NCBI GenBank assembly: GCA_027487905.1
Contig: JAIYCR010000010.1
Span: 62,001-126,000, forward strand
Reading direction: 5' to 3'
From: Rubrivivax sp.
GTDB taxonomy: Bacteria; Pseudomonadota; Gammaproteobacteria; Burkholderiales; Burkholderiaceae_C
Length of the DNA stretch: 64,000 bases
In this document: positions 39,161 through 48,429 of the stretch, piece by piece
Numbering within the stretch: the stretch's first letter is position 1
How the letters are laid out: each line of letters opens with the position of its first letter
Program-made: the position numbers and the translations under genes
Notes under the pieces: model-generated
The model's database searches: none
Told to the model about the DNA's origin: nothing
Seen by the model: the letters and a program-made list of their open reading frames with translations, nothing else

Positions 39161-39181
39161 GCCTTGCTGACTGGACCCGTG

Positions 39182-40000
39182 ATGAGCCCTTCCGATGCCG
39201 CCCCCCCGCCTTTGCTCGTGGCTCAGCGCGACGCCGTGCGCACCCTGACGCTGAACCGGCCCCAGGCGCTGAACAGCTTCAACGGCGAGCTGCACGCCGC
39301 GTTGATGCAGGCACTGGACGACGCCGCGGCCGACCGCAGCGTGCGCTGCGTGGTGATCACCGGGGCCGGGCGGGGCTTCTGCGCCGGCCAGGACCTGTCC
39401 GACCCGGCGATGGCCGCACCGGCCGGCGGCCCGGCCGAAGGCACGTCCATCGGACGGTTGATCGAGGAACGCTACGCGCCGCTGGTGATGAAGCTGCGTC
39501 AATTCCCCACGCCCCTGGTGGCGGCGGTCAACGGCGTGGCCGCGGGTGCCGGCGCGAACTTCGCCCTCAACTGCGACCTGGTGGTCGCGGCCCGCTCGGC
39601 GAGCTTCCTTCAGGCCTTCTCCAAGATCGGACTGATTCCGGACTGCGGCGGCACCTGGCTGCTGCCGCGGCTGGCCGGGCGGGGCCGGGCGCTGGGCCTG
39701 GCGATGCTCGGGGACCGCCTCCCGGCCGAGCAGGCGGCGGCCATGGGCCTGGTGTGGCAGGTCTGCGACGACGAGCAGCTGCAGGCCACCGCGGCGGCGC
39801 TGGCCGACCGCCTGGCCGCACTGCCCACCGCGGCGCTGGTGCAGACGCGCCTGGCGCTGGACAAGGGCGGGCAGGTGGACATGGCCGAGGCGCTGGCCCA
39901 TGAGGCGCGCGTCCAGGACGAGCTCGGACGCTCGGCGGACAGCCGCGAGGCCGTGCAGGCCTTCCTCGAGCGGCGCCCGGCCCGTTTCGCGCCGCGCTGA
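39182..40000 (+). CDS. paaG: Enoyl-CoA hydratase/isomerase family, PaaG-like
   Basis: The 272-aa crotonase-fold protein has the oxyanion-hole segments GFCAGQDLSD and NGVAAGAGANFALNCDLVVAA, then FSKIGLIPDCGGTWLLPR. The Asp in PDCGG in place of the hydratase Glu is typical of PaaG, the ring-epoxide isomerase of phenylacetate degradation. ATG 39182 is preferred over TTG 39164. The rest of the paa pathway is not in the window. Confidence 0.85.
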   Translation: MSPSDAAPPPLLVAQRDAVRTLTLNRPQALNSFNGELHAALMQALDDAAADRSVRCVVITGAGRGFCAGQDLSDPAMAAPAGGPAEGTSIGRLIEERYAPLVMKLRQFPTPLVAAVNGVAAGAGANFALNCDLVVAARSASFLQAFSKIGLIPDCGGTWLLPRLAGRGRALGLAMLGDRLPAEQAAAMGLVWQVCDDEQLQATAAALADRLAALPTAALVQTRLALDKGGQVDMAEALAHEARVQDELGRSADSREAVQAFLERRPARFAPR

Positions 40001-40110
40001 GGCCGCGCAAGGCGCTTCGGGGGCTGGCTGCGTCGTCGCCCGGCGGGCGGTGGTCGGGTCGGGTCGGGGCGGGCAGTTCGTTGGGGTTTGGGGCTGGGTG
40101 TGCCCGGGGC

Positions 40111-40141
40111 TTGCAAGATGCGCTACGCACTGGGCTATACT
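40111..40141 (+). promoter_or_regulatory. rpsU promoter
   Basis: TTGCAA (40111-40116) and TATACT (40136-40141) form a likely sigma-70 pair with a 19-bp spacer, 43 bp upstream of the rpsU start. A direct repeat of CCGATCAA just before the ATG may affect translation. Confidence 0.6.
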
Positions 40142-40183
40142 CCAAGGCTTTTCGCACCACCCTCAACCGATCAAAACCGATCA

Positions 40184-40396
40184 ATGACCACCATTCGCGT
40201 CAAAGAGAACGAGCCCTTCGATGTGGCACTGCGCCGCTTCAAGCGGACGATCGAGAAGCTTGGCCTCTTGACAGACCTGCGCGCCCGTGAGTTCTACGAG
40301 AAGCCCACGGCCGAGCGCAAGCGCAAGAAGGCGGCCGCCGTGAAGCGCCACTTCAAGCGTGTTCGCAGCATGCAGCTGCCCAAGAAGCTGTTCTGA
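40184..40396 (+). CDS. rpsU: 30S ribosomal protein S21
   Basis: The 70-aa basic protein begins [21 protein letters not shown] and has the family's Arg/Lys-rich C-terminus, the complete S21. A strong terminator follows, then yqeY. This is the usual macromolecular-synthesis start, although dnaG and rpoD are not next here. Confidence 0.97.
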   Translation: MTTIRVKENEPFDVALRRFKRTIEKLGLLTDLRAREFYEKPTAERKRKKAAAVKRHFKRVRSMQLPKKLF

Positions 40397-40417
40397 GCCT
40401 TCACGCTCAGCCACAAG

Positions 40418-40441
40418 CCCGCGCCTGACGCGGGTTTTTTT
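40418..40441 (+). terminator. Rho-independent terminator after rpsU
   Basis: CCCGCG (40418-40423), loop CCTGA, CGCGGG (40429-40434) and a run of seven T residues. Confidence 0.9.
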
Positions 40442-40484
40442 GTGTCTGCACCGCCCCCCCCACCGCACGCCCTCCTCCGCCCCC

Positions 40485-40931
40485 ATGACGATCAAACTGC
40501 GCATCCAGGACGACATGAAGGCGGCCATGCGGGCCAAGGACGCCGACCGGCTGCTGACCATCCGCGGCCTGCTGGCCGCGATCAAGCAGCGCGAGGTGGA
40601 CGAGCGCATCGAACTGGACGATGCGGCGGTGGTGGCCGTGCTCGACAAGCTGGTGAAGCAGCGCAAGGACTCCATCGCGCAGTTCGGCGCCGCCGGCCGC
40701 ACCGATCTGGTCGACAAGGAAACCGCTGAACTGGCCGTGCTGAACGGCTATCTCCCGGCCCGGCTGGACGAGCAGGCCATCCGCGCGGAGGTCGAGGCGC
40801 TGGTCGTCGAGCTGGGGGCCGAGGGTCCGTCCGCACTTGGCAAGGTGATGGCCGCTGCGAAACTCCGGCTGGGCGGCAAGGCCGACATGGCTGCTGTCTC
40901 CGCTGCCGTCAAGAAAGCCCTCCAGGGCTGA
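40485..40931 (+). CDS. yqeY: GatB/YqeY-domain protein
   Basis: The 148-aa all-helical protein has the YqeY motifs IQDDMKAAMRAKDADRL, VDKETAELAVLNGYLP and GKVMAAAKLRLGGKADM. The domain also forms the tRNA-binding tail of GatB. As a stand-alone protein its role is unclear, perhaps tRNA-linked. It is conserved next to rpsU. Confidence 0.9.
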   Translation: MTIKLRIQDDMKAAMRAKDADRLLTIRGLLAAIKQREVDERIELDDAAVVAVLDKLVKQRKDSIAQFGAAGRTDLVDKETAELAVLNGYLPARLDEQAIRAEVEALVVELGAEGPSALGKVMAAAKLRLGGKADMAAVSAAVKKALQG

Positions 40932-41050
40932 CCTGACGGCCGCAACCGCCCCCGGTACACCGAGAAATCCCGCCGATCGGCCCATCCGGCCGGTTGGCAG
41001 TCGTCGCCGTGGCGCGCCACCCCGCGCCAGGTACCCCCAGGAGCGTCAAG

Positions 41051-41677
41051 ATGAAATCCCTGCTGGGCCTGTCGGCCCTGATCGACACCATCAACGAGTG
41101 GATCGGCAAGATCATCATGTGGCTGATCCTCGCCACCGTGGTCATCAGCGCCGGCAACGCCATCCTGCGCAAGGCCTTCGACCTCGGCTCGAACGCCTCG
41201 CTGGAAATCCAGTGGTACCTCTTCGCGGCGGTGTTCATGCTCGGCTCGGGCTATGTGTTCCTGCGCAATGCCCATGTGCGCATCGACTTCATCTCCTCGC
41301 GGCTGTCCAAGCGCACCAACGCGATCATCGACCTGCTGGGCATCCTCGTCTTCACCATCCCGCTGTCGATCATCCTGATCCAGATGTCCTGGCCGGTGTT
41401 CGCCCGCGCACTCGCATCCGGTGAGATGAGCCAGAACGCGGGCGGCCTGATCCGCTGGCCGGTGCTGATGCTCATTCCGGTGGGTTTCGCCATCCTGGCC
41501 ACCCAAGCCTTCTCCGAAGGCATCAAGCGGGTGGCCTTCCTCACCGGCCACCGCGCCGAGCCCTTCAGCGTCGAGCACGACAAGTCCGAGGAGGAGATCC
41601 TCGCCGAGGAACTGGCCGCCAAGATCGAAGCGGAGCAGCGTGCGGCTGCCCGCGCGCCGGCCACGGGAGCGCGTTGA
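41051..41677 (+). CDS. TRAP transporter small permease (DctQ-type)
   Basis: The 208-aa membrane protein has four hydrophobic segments with the family's EIQWYLFAAVFMLGSGYVFLRNAHVRID, then a charged C-terminal tail (from about residue 178; KSEEEILAEELAAKIEAEQ). AGGAG precedes ATG 41051. It overlaps the large permease by ATGA. The binding protein is encoded convergently at 43687. Confidence 0.92.
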   Translation: MKSLLGLSALIDTINEWIGKIIMWLILATVVISAGNAILRKAFDLGSNASLEIQWYLFAAVFMLGSGYVFLRNAHVRIDFISSRLSKRTNAIIDLLGILVFTIPLSIILIQMSWPVFARALASGEMSQNAGGLIRWPVLMLIPVGFAILATQAFSEGIKRVAFLTGHRAEPFSVEHDKSEEEILAEELAAKIEAEQRAAARAPATGAR

Positions 41678-43494
41678 TGATCGAGTTCATTTCCAACAAC
41701 TTCGTCCCGCTGATGTTCGCGGGGCTGTTCTTCTTCCTGCTCACCGGCATTCCGGTGGCCTTCGGCCTGGCGGCCACCGGCCTGATGTTCGGCTTCATCG
41801 GCATGGAGGTCGGGCTCTTCCCGTCCAACATGTTTCAGGCGCTGCCGCTGCGGGTGTTCGGCATCATGCAGAACGACACGCTGCTGGCCATCCCCTTCTT
41901 CACCCTGATGGGCATCATCCTCGAGCGCTCCGGCATGGCCGAGGACCTGCTCGAGACGGTGGGCCAGGTGTTCGGTCCGCTGCGGGGCGGCCTGGCGGTG
42001 GCGGTCATCCTGGTGGGGGCGCTGCTGGCGGCCACCACCGGCGTGGTGGCGGCGGCCGTCATCTCGATGGGCCTGATCTCGCTGCCCATCATGCTGCGCT
42101 ACGGCTACAACCGCACGCTGGCCACCGGGACCATCACCGCGTCGGGCACCTTGGCGCAGGCCATTCCGCCCTCGCTGGTGCTGATCGTGCTGGCCGACCA
42201 GCTCGGCCGCTCGGTGGGCGACATGTACGCCGGCGCGCTGATCCCGGGCCTGCTGCTCGTGGGCCTGTACCTGCTCTTCGTGATCGCCGTGGCCATCGTC
42301 AAGCCGAGCTGGGCGCCCGCGCTGCCGCAGGAGGCGCGCATCTACCGGGAAACCAATGGCGCGAGCGGCCATGTGTCCCTGATCGCGCTGCTGGCCATCT
42401 GCGCAGCGGTGGGCTGGTACTGGACCACCGTCCACCAGGGCATCGTGAACCCGCTGGTGGGCCGCGGCGACCGGCCCGCGCCGGGCGACGAGGTGCTGAT
42501 CAGCGCCATGACCGTGGCCTCCTTGCTCGCGCTGGTCCTGGCCATCGCCAACAAGGTGCTGCGCCTGGGGCTGCTGTCGCGCCTGGCCGAGCAGGTGACC
42601 TTCGTGCTGATCCCGCCGCTGGTGCTGATCTTCCTGGTGCTGGGCACCATCTTCCTGGGCATCGCCACGCCCACCGAAGGCGGGGCCATGGGCGCGGTGG
42701 GTGCGCTGCTGATGGCCTTCGGCCGGGGGCGCATGAACTTCAAGCTGCTCAAGCAGGGCCTGGACAGCACGGCCAAGCTCGCCACCTTCGTGCTCTTCAT
42801 CCTGGTGGGCTCGACCGTCTTCAGCTTCACCTTCAACGCGGCCGACGGCCACATCTGGGTCGAGCACCTGTTCGATGCCCTGCCGGGCGGCGCGATGGGC
42901 TTCCTCATCGTCGTGAACGTGCTGGTGTTCATCCTGGGCATGTTCATCGACTTCTTCGAGATCGCCTTCATCGTGGTGCCGATCCTCGCGCCGGTGGCTG
43001 AGAAGATCCTGCCCGAGCTGATGCCGGGGGTGCCGGTCGACCAGATCATGATCTGGTTCGGCGTGATCATCGCGATGAACCTGCAGACCTCCTTCCTCAC
43101 GCCGCCCTTCGGCTTCGCGCTGTTCTACCTGCGCAGCGTGGCGGCCAAGAAGGACTACAAGGACCGCGTCACCGGCGAGATGATCCCGGCGGTCACCACC
43201 GCGCAGATCTACAAGGGCTCGATCGCCTTCATCATCCTGCAGCTGATCATGGTGGGGGTGGTCATCGCCTTTCCGGGGCTGGTGTCGGACAACCTGGCAC
43301 AGGAGGCGCAGACCATCGATGCGGACGCCGCGCTGGAGAAGATCCAGTCCGGCCGCGAGGCCTTGCAGCAGATGAGCCCCGGCGCGGCGGGCGCGGGCGA
43401 AGCGGGCGCTTCGGCCCCGGCCTCCGGCACCCCCGCCGAAGACCCGATGCGGGGCCTGCTCGATGCGCTGAAGCAGGACGCCGAGAAGAAGTGA
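41674..43494 (+). CDS. TRAP transporter large permease (DctM-type)
   Basis: The 606-aa protein is much longer than the usual 430-aa DctM. The excess comes from a middle segment (about residues 210-290, with VGWYWTTVHQGIVNPLVGRGD) and a hydrophilic Ala/Gly-rich C-terminal tail (about 540-606). Core motifs include LAIPFFTLMGIILERSGMAEDLL and IATPTEGGAMGA. Together with DctQ it forms the sodium-driven translocator. The long form is common for alpha-keto-acid or lactate TRAP systems. Confidence 0.93.
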   Translation: MMIEFISNNFVPLMFAGLFFFLLTGIPVAFGLAATGLMFGFIGMEVGLFPSNMFQALPLRVFGIMQNDTLLAIPFFTLMGIILERSGMAEDLLETVGQVFGPLRGGLAVAVILVGALLAATTGVVAAAVISMGLISLPIMLRYGYNRTLATGTITASGTLAQAIPPSLVLIVLADQLGRSVGDMYAGALIPGLLLVGLYLLFVIAVAIVKPSWAPALPQEARIYRETNGASGHVSLIALLAICAAVGWYWTTVHQGIVNPLVGRGDRPAPGDEVLISAMTVASLLALVLAIANKVLRLGLLSRLAEQVTFVLIPPLVLIFLVLGTIFLGIATPTEGGAMGAVGALLMAFGRGRMNFKLLKQGLDSTAKLATFVLFILVGSTVFSFTFNAADGHIWVEHLFDALPGGAMGFLIVVNVLVFILGMFIDFFEIAFIVVPILAPVAEKILPELMPGVPVDQIMIWFGVIIAMNLQTSFLTPPFGFALFYLRSVAAKKDYKDRVTGEMIPAVTTAQIYKGSIAFIILQLIMVGVVIAFPGLVSDNLAQEAQTIDADAALEKIQSGREALQQMSPGAAGAGEAGASAPASGTPAEDPMRGLLDALKQDAEKK

Positions 43495-43609
43495 GCCTGC
43501 GGCGGGCGGTGACGGCAAGGGTCGGGCCTCGTACCCTCCCGCGCCGACACCGCCGCCAGCGCCGACCACCCGCCGCCTCGCCCCGGACACGCCCTGCGCC
43601 GGGCGGGCG

Positions 43610-43640
43610 AAAAAAAACCCCGCCCAGGCGGGGTTTCTTC
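43610..43640. terminator. Bidirectional terminator between dctM and dctP
   Basis: AAACCCCGCC (43615-43624) and GGCGGGGTTT (43627-43636) form a perfect 10-bp stem. An A-run upstream and T residues downstream let it work for both convergent transcripts. Confidence 0.92.
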
Positions 43641-43686
43641 TTGGCCCTCACGCCAGACCCGGTGACGGGCCGGGCGGCGGCGCGGC

Positions 43687-44775
43687 TTACAGACGCTGCT
43701 TCTGCATGAAGTCGTCGAAGGTGGCCTCGGTGAAGCGGAACCACAGGTTGGCGTCGCGGCGGTAGGCCGAGTAGTCGTCGTACACCTTCTTCCAGCGCGG
43801 GTTGGTGCCGCTCAGGTCGCTGTACAGGGCCATCGACTCCTTGAAGGCCGCGTCCATCAGGTCCTTCGGGAAGGGGAAGAGCTTGGCGCCCGCGCCCACC
43901 AGGCGCTTGAGTGCCGCCGGGTTGCGCACGTCGTAGCGGGCCTGCATCTCGGTGGCCGCATAGGTGCAAGCGCACTCGAGGATGGTCTTGTACTCGGCGG
44001 ACAGGCCGTTGAAGGCCTTGTCGTTGATGAAGAAGTCCAGCTGCGCGCCGCCTTCCCAGAAGCCCGGGTAGGCATAGTTCGGCGCGACCTTGGCGAAGCC
44101 GAGCTTCTCGTCGTCGTACGGGCCGATCCACTCGGCCGCGTCGATGGTGCCCTTCTCCAGTGCCTGGTAGATTTCGCCGCCCGGAATGTTCTGCGGCACC
44201 GCACCCAGGCGCTCCATCACCCGGCCGCCGAAACCGCCGACGCGGAACTTCTGGCCCTTCAGGTCGGCCAGCGAGTTGATCGGCTTGCGCCACCAGCCAC
44301 CCATCTGGGCGCCGGTGTTGCCGCCGACGAAGTTCACCATGTTGTAGTCGGCGTAGAACTCACGCATGAGCTTCATGCCATTGCCTTCGAAGAACCAGGC
44401 GGTGAGCTGCCGCGAGTTCAGGCCGAAGGGAATGGCCGTGCCGATCGCGAAGGTCGGGTCCTTGCCGAAGAAGTAGTAGGGCGCGGTGTGCGCCATCTCG
44501 ATGGTGGCGGCCTGCACGGCGTCGACCACGCCGAAGGCGGGCACGATCTCGCCCGGCGCGGCGATGCTGATGACCCAGCGGTTGTTGGTCATCTCGGCCA
44601 CCTTCTTGGCCATGATTTCGGCGGCGCCGAAGATGGTGTCCAGCGACTTCGGGAAGCTAGAGGCGAGGCGCCAGCGCAGGGCGGCGCCCTGTGCGTGGAC
44701 AGCCGGTGCAGCACCTGCGGCAAGAACACCGGCGATGCCGGCCGTGCGGATGAAGGAACGACGCTCGAGGGTCAT
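43687..44775 (-). CDS. TRAP transporter substrate-binding protein, TakP-like
   Basis: The 362-aa precursor begins with a Tat-type signal (ERRSFIRTAGIAG) cleaved near VHAQ. The mature protein matches TakP: HTAPYYFFGKDPTFAIGTAIPFGL, GGNTGAQMGGWWRKPI, FRVGGFGGRVMERLG and EWIGPYDDEKLGFAKV, where Arg, Gln and Trp residues bind alpha-keto acids and a cation. AGGAG precedes the ATG. It is convergent with the permease genes and so has its own promoter. The ligand is probably a 2-oxo acid such as pyruvate, or lactate. Confidence 0.92.
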   Translation of the reverse strand: MTLERRSFIRTAGIAGVLAAGAAPAVHAQGAALRWRLASSFPKSLDTIFGAAEIMAKKVAEMTNNRWVISIAAPGEIVPAFGVVDAVQAATIEMAHTAPYYFFGKDPTFAIGTAIPFGLNSRQLTAWFFEGNGMKLMREFYADYNMVNFVGGNTGAQMGGWWRKPINSLADLKGQKFRVGGFGGRVMERLGAVPQNIPGGEIYQALEKGTIDAAEWIGPYDDEKLGFAKVAPNYAYPGFWEGGAQLDFFINDKAFNGLSAEYKTILECACTYAATEMQARYDVRNPAALKRLVGAGAKLFPFPKDLMDAAFKESMALYSDLSGTNPRWKKVYDDYSAYRRDANLWFRFTEATFDDFMQKQRL

Positions 44776-44888
44776 GGCTCTCCTGGAATAGAAAGTGCGC
44801 CCGGGGGCTTGGGGCGGCGGATTCTATTCAGCGCCGTAGCCCTCGGCAGGAGTGCTTACCCTTCCGGTCGACCGGCCGGGCCCTGAGC

Positions 44889-46319
44889 TCAGTTGCCGGC
44901 CACCTTCATCCGGTCGACCAGCACCGAGCCTGTGGTGCGGCTGCCGCTGGTGTAGGCATCCGCCCCGACGGCCACGATGCCGCGCAGCATGTCGCGCAGG
45001 TTGCCGGCGATGGTGATCTCGTGCACCGGATAGCGCAGCCGGCCACCTTCCACCCAGAAGCCCGCCGCGCCGCGGGAGTAGTCGCCGGTGACGGTGTTCA
45101 CGCCCTGCCCCATGAGTTCGATGACGAAGAGGCCGCGGTCGAGCTTGCGCAGCATGGCGTCCAGGTCGTCGGTGGGTGCGGTGAGGCGGCTGCTCAGCGT
45201 GAGGTTCTGCGAGCCGCCTGCATGGCCGGTGGTGCGAAGGCCGAGCTTGCGCGCCGAATAGCTGGACAGGAAATAGCCCTGCAGCACCCCGGCCTGCACG
45301 ACGTGACGGGCGCGGGTGACCACACCTTCGTCGTCGAAGGGGGCGCTGCCCTTGCCGCGCACGAGGTGGGGATCCTCGAAGAGGTCGAGGTGGTCGGCCA
45401 TCACCGGCTGGCCCAGGCTGTCGAGCAGGAAGCTCGCCTTGCGATAGAGCGAGCCGCCGCTGACCGCCCCCACCAGCGAGCCGATGAGCCCGGTGGCCAG
45501 CGTCGACTCGAACAGCACCGGTACCTCGCAGGTCCTGAGCTTGCGCGACTTCAGCCGCGACAGCGCCCGCTCGGCGGCATAGCGGCCCACCGCTTCGGGC
45601 GCGGCGAGCGCATCGGCCGAGCGCTGCGAGCTGTACCAGGCGTCGCGCTGCATGTCGTCGCCGCCACGGCCGGGCAGGGATGCGATGGGAGCCACCGACA
45701 GCGCATGGCGCGAACTGGCATAGCCGCCGCGGAAGCCCCGCGAGTTCGCCGCGAAGAAGTGCGACTGCTGGGCCGAAACGCCGGCCCCTTCGGAATTGGT
45801 GATGCGGCGGTCGGTGGCCAGCGCCGCGGCTTCGCAACGCAGCGCCAGTTCGGCCGCCGCCTCGGCGGTGACGGCCCAGGGGTGGAAGAGGTCGAGGTCG
45901 AGCGTGGCGGCCTCGCCGAGGGCGAGGTCCTGTTCATCGGGCAGACCTGCGGCGGGGTCTTCGGCGGTGAAGCGGGCGATGTCGTAGGCGGCCTGCACGG
46001 TGCGGCGCAGCGCCTCGGGGGAGAAGTCGGAGGTGCTGGCATTGCCCCGACGCTGGCCGAGGTAGACGGTGATGCCCAGCGACTTGTCCCGGTTGCGCTC
46101 GACGTTCTCGAGCTCGCCCTTGCGAACCGACACCGAAAGGCCCACCGCCTCGCTGACCTCGGCGGCGGCGTCGGACGCCCCGAGCTTTCGCGCATGGGCC
46201 AGCGCCTCGTCGACGAGCCGCTCGAAGGTCTTGCGGTCGAAGGCGAAGCCGCGAACCGGCTCGGCAGGGGCAGAAGCCGGGGCGGAGGAAGGGCGGGACA
46301 CGGAGGCGGTACGGGGCAT
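44889..46319 (-). CDS. pmbA: PmbA/TldE-family metalloprotease partner
   Basis: The 476-aa protein has the PmbA hallmarks FSPEALRRTVQAAYDIARFT, RRITNSEGAGVSAQQ, GLRTTGHAGGSQNL and MGQGVNTVTGDYSRGAAGFWVEGG. It lacks the HExxxH zinc motif of TldD, as expected for the PmbA/TldE half. TldD/TldE complexes degrade unfolded peptides and mature some microcins. tldD is not in the window. It is divergent from darP, a conserved arrangement. Confidence 0.93.
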   Translation of the reverse strand: MPRTASVSRPSSAPASAPAEPVRGFAFDRKTFERLVDEALAHARKLGASDAAAEVSEAVGLSVSVRKGELENVERNRDKSLGITVYLGQRRGNASTSDFSPEALRRTVQAAYDIARFTAEDPAAGLPDEQDLALGEAATLDLDLFHPWAVTAEAAAELALRCEAAALATDRRITNSEGAGVSAQQSHFFAANSRGFRGGYASSRHALSVAPIASLPGRGGDDMQRDAWYSSQRSADALAAPEAVGRYAAERALSRLKSRKLRTCEVPVLFESTLATGLIGSLVGAVSGGSLYRKASFLLDSLGQPVMADHLDLFEDPHLVRGKGSAPFDDEGVVTRARHVVQAGVLQGYFLSSYSARKLGLRTTGHAGGSQNLTLSSRLTAPTDDLDAMLRKLDRGLFVIELMGQGVNTVTGDYSRGAAGFWVEGGRLRYPVHEITIAGNLRDMLRGIVAVGADAYTSGSRTTGSVLVDRMKVAGN

Positions 46320-46384
46320 GGAGGGGTCTTCCGAAGCGGCCAAGCGATGATACGGGGCTGTCCGCCACCACCCGACCCCGCGCC

Positions 46385-47017
46385 ATGCCCCGCTCGCCCT
46401 ACCGCCCCACCCCGCCCGGCGGCCCCGAAGACGACACCGGCGTCCCCGCGGCCGCACGCCCCGGCGACGACGATGCGCCGCTGGACGACCACGACGACGA
46501 CCGTCCGAGCAAGTCGCAGCGCAAGCGCGATTCCCATGCGCTGCAGGACCTGGGCGAGGCGCTGGTGGCGCTGCCGCCCTCCCGGCTCGCGGCGGTCGAG
46601 TTGCCCGAACGGCTGCGCGAAGCCGTGCAGGCCTTCCTCGTCACCCGCAGCCACGAGGGCCGGCGCCGGCAGATGCAGTTCATCGGCCGCCTGATGAGGG
46701 GGCTGGACGTCGAGCCCATCCGGCTGGCCGTGCTGGCCCACGAGCGCGGGCAGGCGCAGGACGCGCTCGCGCTGCACGAGGCCGAGCGCTGGCGGGCCGA
46801 ACTGATCGCCCGCGACGAGGCGATGACCGACTGGCTGCGCCAGCACCCCGCCGCCGATGCCCAGCAGCTGCGCACGCTGGTGCGCAATGCACGCAAGGAA
46901 AGCCCCGTGCCCGGCTCGACCGGACCCGGCTCGTCGGGCGGCCAGCCCCGCAAGGGACGCGCCTACCGCGAACTCTTCCAGTTCATCCGCGAGGCCGAGT
47001 CGGCCGGACAGCCATGA
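46385..47017 (+). CDS. darP: Ribosome assembly factor DarP (YjgA)
   Basis: The 210-aa protein has the YjgA core (SKSQRKRDSHALQDLGEALVALP, RRQMQFIGRLMRGLD, KGRAYRELFQFIRE) with an acidic, Pro-rich N-terminus. DarP supports late 50S maturation at the peptidyl transferase centre. It overlaps mogA by ATGA. Confidence 0.92.
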   Translation: MPRSPYRPTPPGGPEDDTGVPAAARPGDDDAPLDDHDDDRPSKSQRKRDSHALQDLGEALVALPPSRLAAVELPERLREAVQAFLVTRSHEGRRRQMQFIGRLMRGLDVEPIRLAVLAHERGQAQDALALHEAERWRAELIARDEAMTDWLRQHPAADAQQLRTLVRNARKESPVPGSTGPGSSGGQPRKGRAYRELFQFIREAESAGQP

Positions 47018-47643
47018 GCACCCCTGCCCCCGCATCCCTACCCCTGGACACCGTGCGCATCGGGCTGGTGTCCATCAGCGACCGCGCCTCGGCGGGCGTC
47101 TATGCCGACCAGGGCCTTCCCGCGCTGCGGGCCTGGCTCGAGCGCGCGCTGCGCAACCCGGTCGAATGGGAAACACGGCTGATCCCCGACGAGGCCGATG
47201 GCATCTCCCGGACGCTGCGGGAACTCGTGGATGAGCGCGCCTGCCACCTGGTGCTCACCACCGGAGGCACCGGGCCCGCGCTGCGCGACGTGACCCCCGA
47301 GGCGACGCTGGCGGTGGCCGACCGCGAGATGCCTGGCTTTGGCGAGCAGATGCGCCAGATCAGCCTGAACTTCGTGCCCACGGCCATCCTGTCGCGGCAG
47401 GTGGCGGTCATCCGCGCCGCTGCGCTGATCATCAACCTGCCGGGCCAGCCCAAGTCCATCGCCGAGACGCTGGAGGGTCTGCCCCGGCACTCGCCGCCGG
47501 TGCACGGCATCTTCGCCGCCGTGCCCTACTGCATCGACCTGCTGGGCGGCCCCTACCTGGAGACGGACGCCGCCGTGTGCGCCGCCTTCCGGCCGAAGTC
47601 GGCGCGGCGGGCGGTGCCCGAGGCCGGCAGCGCGGCTACTTGA
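47014..47643 (+). CDS. mogA: Molybdopterin adenylyltransferase
   Basis: The 209-aa protein shows the MoaB/Mog motifs [37 protein letters not shown] and [14 protein letters not shown]. It adenylates molybdopterin before metal insertion. Its last 8 bases overlap the convergent cysE stop. Confidence 0.93.
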   Translation: MSTPAPASLPLDTVRIGLVSISDRASAGVYADQGLPALRAWLERALRNPVEWETRLIPDEADGISRTLRELVDERACHLVLTTGGTGPALRDVTPEATLAVADREMPGFGEQMRQISLNFVPTAILSRQVAVIRAAALIINLPGQPKSIAETLEGLPRHSPPVHGIFAAVPYCIDLLGGPYLETDAAVCAAFRPKSARRAVPEAGSAAT

Positions 47644-48409
47644 CCAGCCGCTCCAGGCGGTCGGCGTCGAAACCCTCGGCCTTCTGGGCGTCGCAGGGCA
47701 CGCAGTCGGGCACCGAGGCCGACGCGCGCGACAGCTTCTCGATGGCGGCCCACAGCAGCGCGATCTGGTGCTCGTGGCTGGCCGCGTTGTCGATCAAACC
47801 CTTCATGGCCTGTGCGACCGGGTCGTCGCCCTGGCTGATGCCGTAGGCGGAAAAGCCCATGCGGGCCGCGGCGGCCTCGCGCTCGGTCTCCGAGCCCGCG
47901 CCGACGATGCGGGCCGGGTTGCCCACGGCGGTGGCACCCGGGGGCACCGGCTTGACCACCACCGCGCCGGAGCCGATGCGCGCACCCTCGCCCACGGTGA
48001 AGCCGCCGAGCACCTGGGCATTCGCGCCGACGATCACGTTGCGGCCCAGCGTGGGGTGGCGCTTGGCGCCCCGGCTGAGCGAGGTGCCGCCCAGCGTCAC
48101 GCCCTGATAGATGGTGCAGCCGTCGCCGATCTCGGCGGTCTCGCCCACCACCACGCCCATGCCGTGGTCGATGAACACCCGACGGCCGAGGGTGGCACCC
48201 GGGTGGATCTCCACGCCAGTGAGGAAGCGGCCGAGGTTCGAGGTGAAACGGGCCAGCCAGCGGAACCCGGCGCGCCAGAAGCGGTGCGCCAGCCGGTGCA
48301 GCAGCACCGCATGCAGACCGGGGTAGCAGGTGAGCACCTCGAAGCGTGTCCGGGCAGCCGGATCGCGCTCCAGGATGCAGTCGATGTCTTCTCGGAGGCG
48401 GTCGAACAT
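47636..48409 (-). CDS. cysE: Serine O-acetyltransferase
   Basis: The 257-aa protein has an N-terminal helical domain and a hexapeptide left-handed beta helix with [18 protein letters not shown] (catalytic His) and [18 protein letters not shown]. It makes O-acetylserine for cysteine synthesis. The tail after about residue 185 is longer than in short-form CysE. It lies 20 bp after trmJ, likely one operon. Confidence 0.94.
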   Translation of the reverse strand: MFDRLREDIDCILERDPAARTRFEVLTCYPGLHAVLLHRLAHRFWRAGFRWLARFTSNLGRFLTGVEIHPGATLGRRVFIDHGMGVVVGETAEIGDGCTIYQGVTLGGTSLSRGAKRHPTLGRNVIVGANAQVLGGFTVGEGARIGSGAVVVKPVPPGATAVGNPARIVGAGSETEREAAAARMGFSAYGISQGDDPVAQAMKGLIDNAASHEHQIALLWAAIEKLSRASASVPDCVPCDAQKAEGFDADRLERLVK

Positions 48410-48429
48410 GGTGAGGGCGGCAACCGGGC

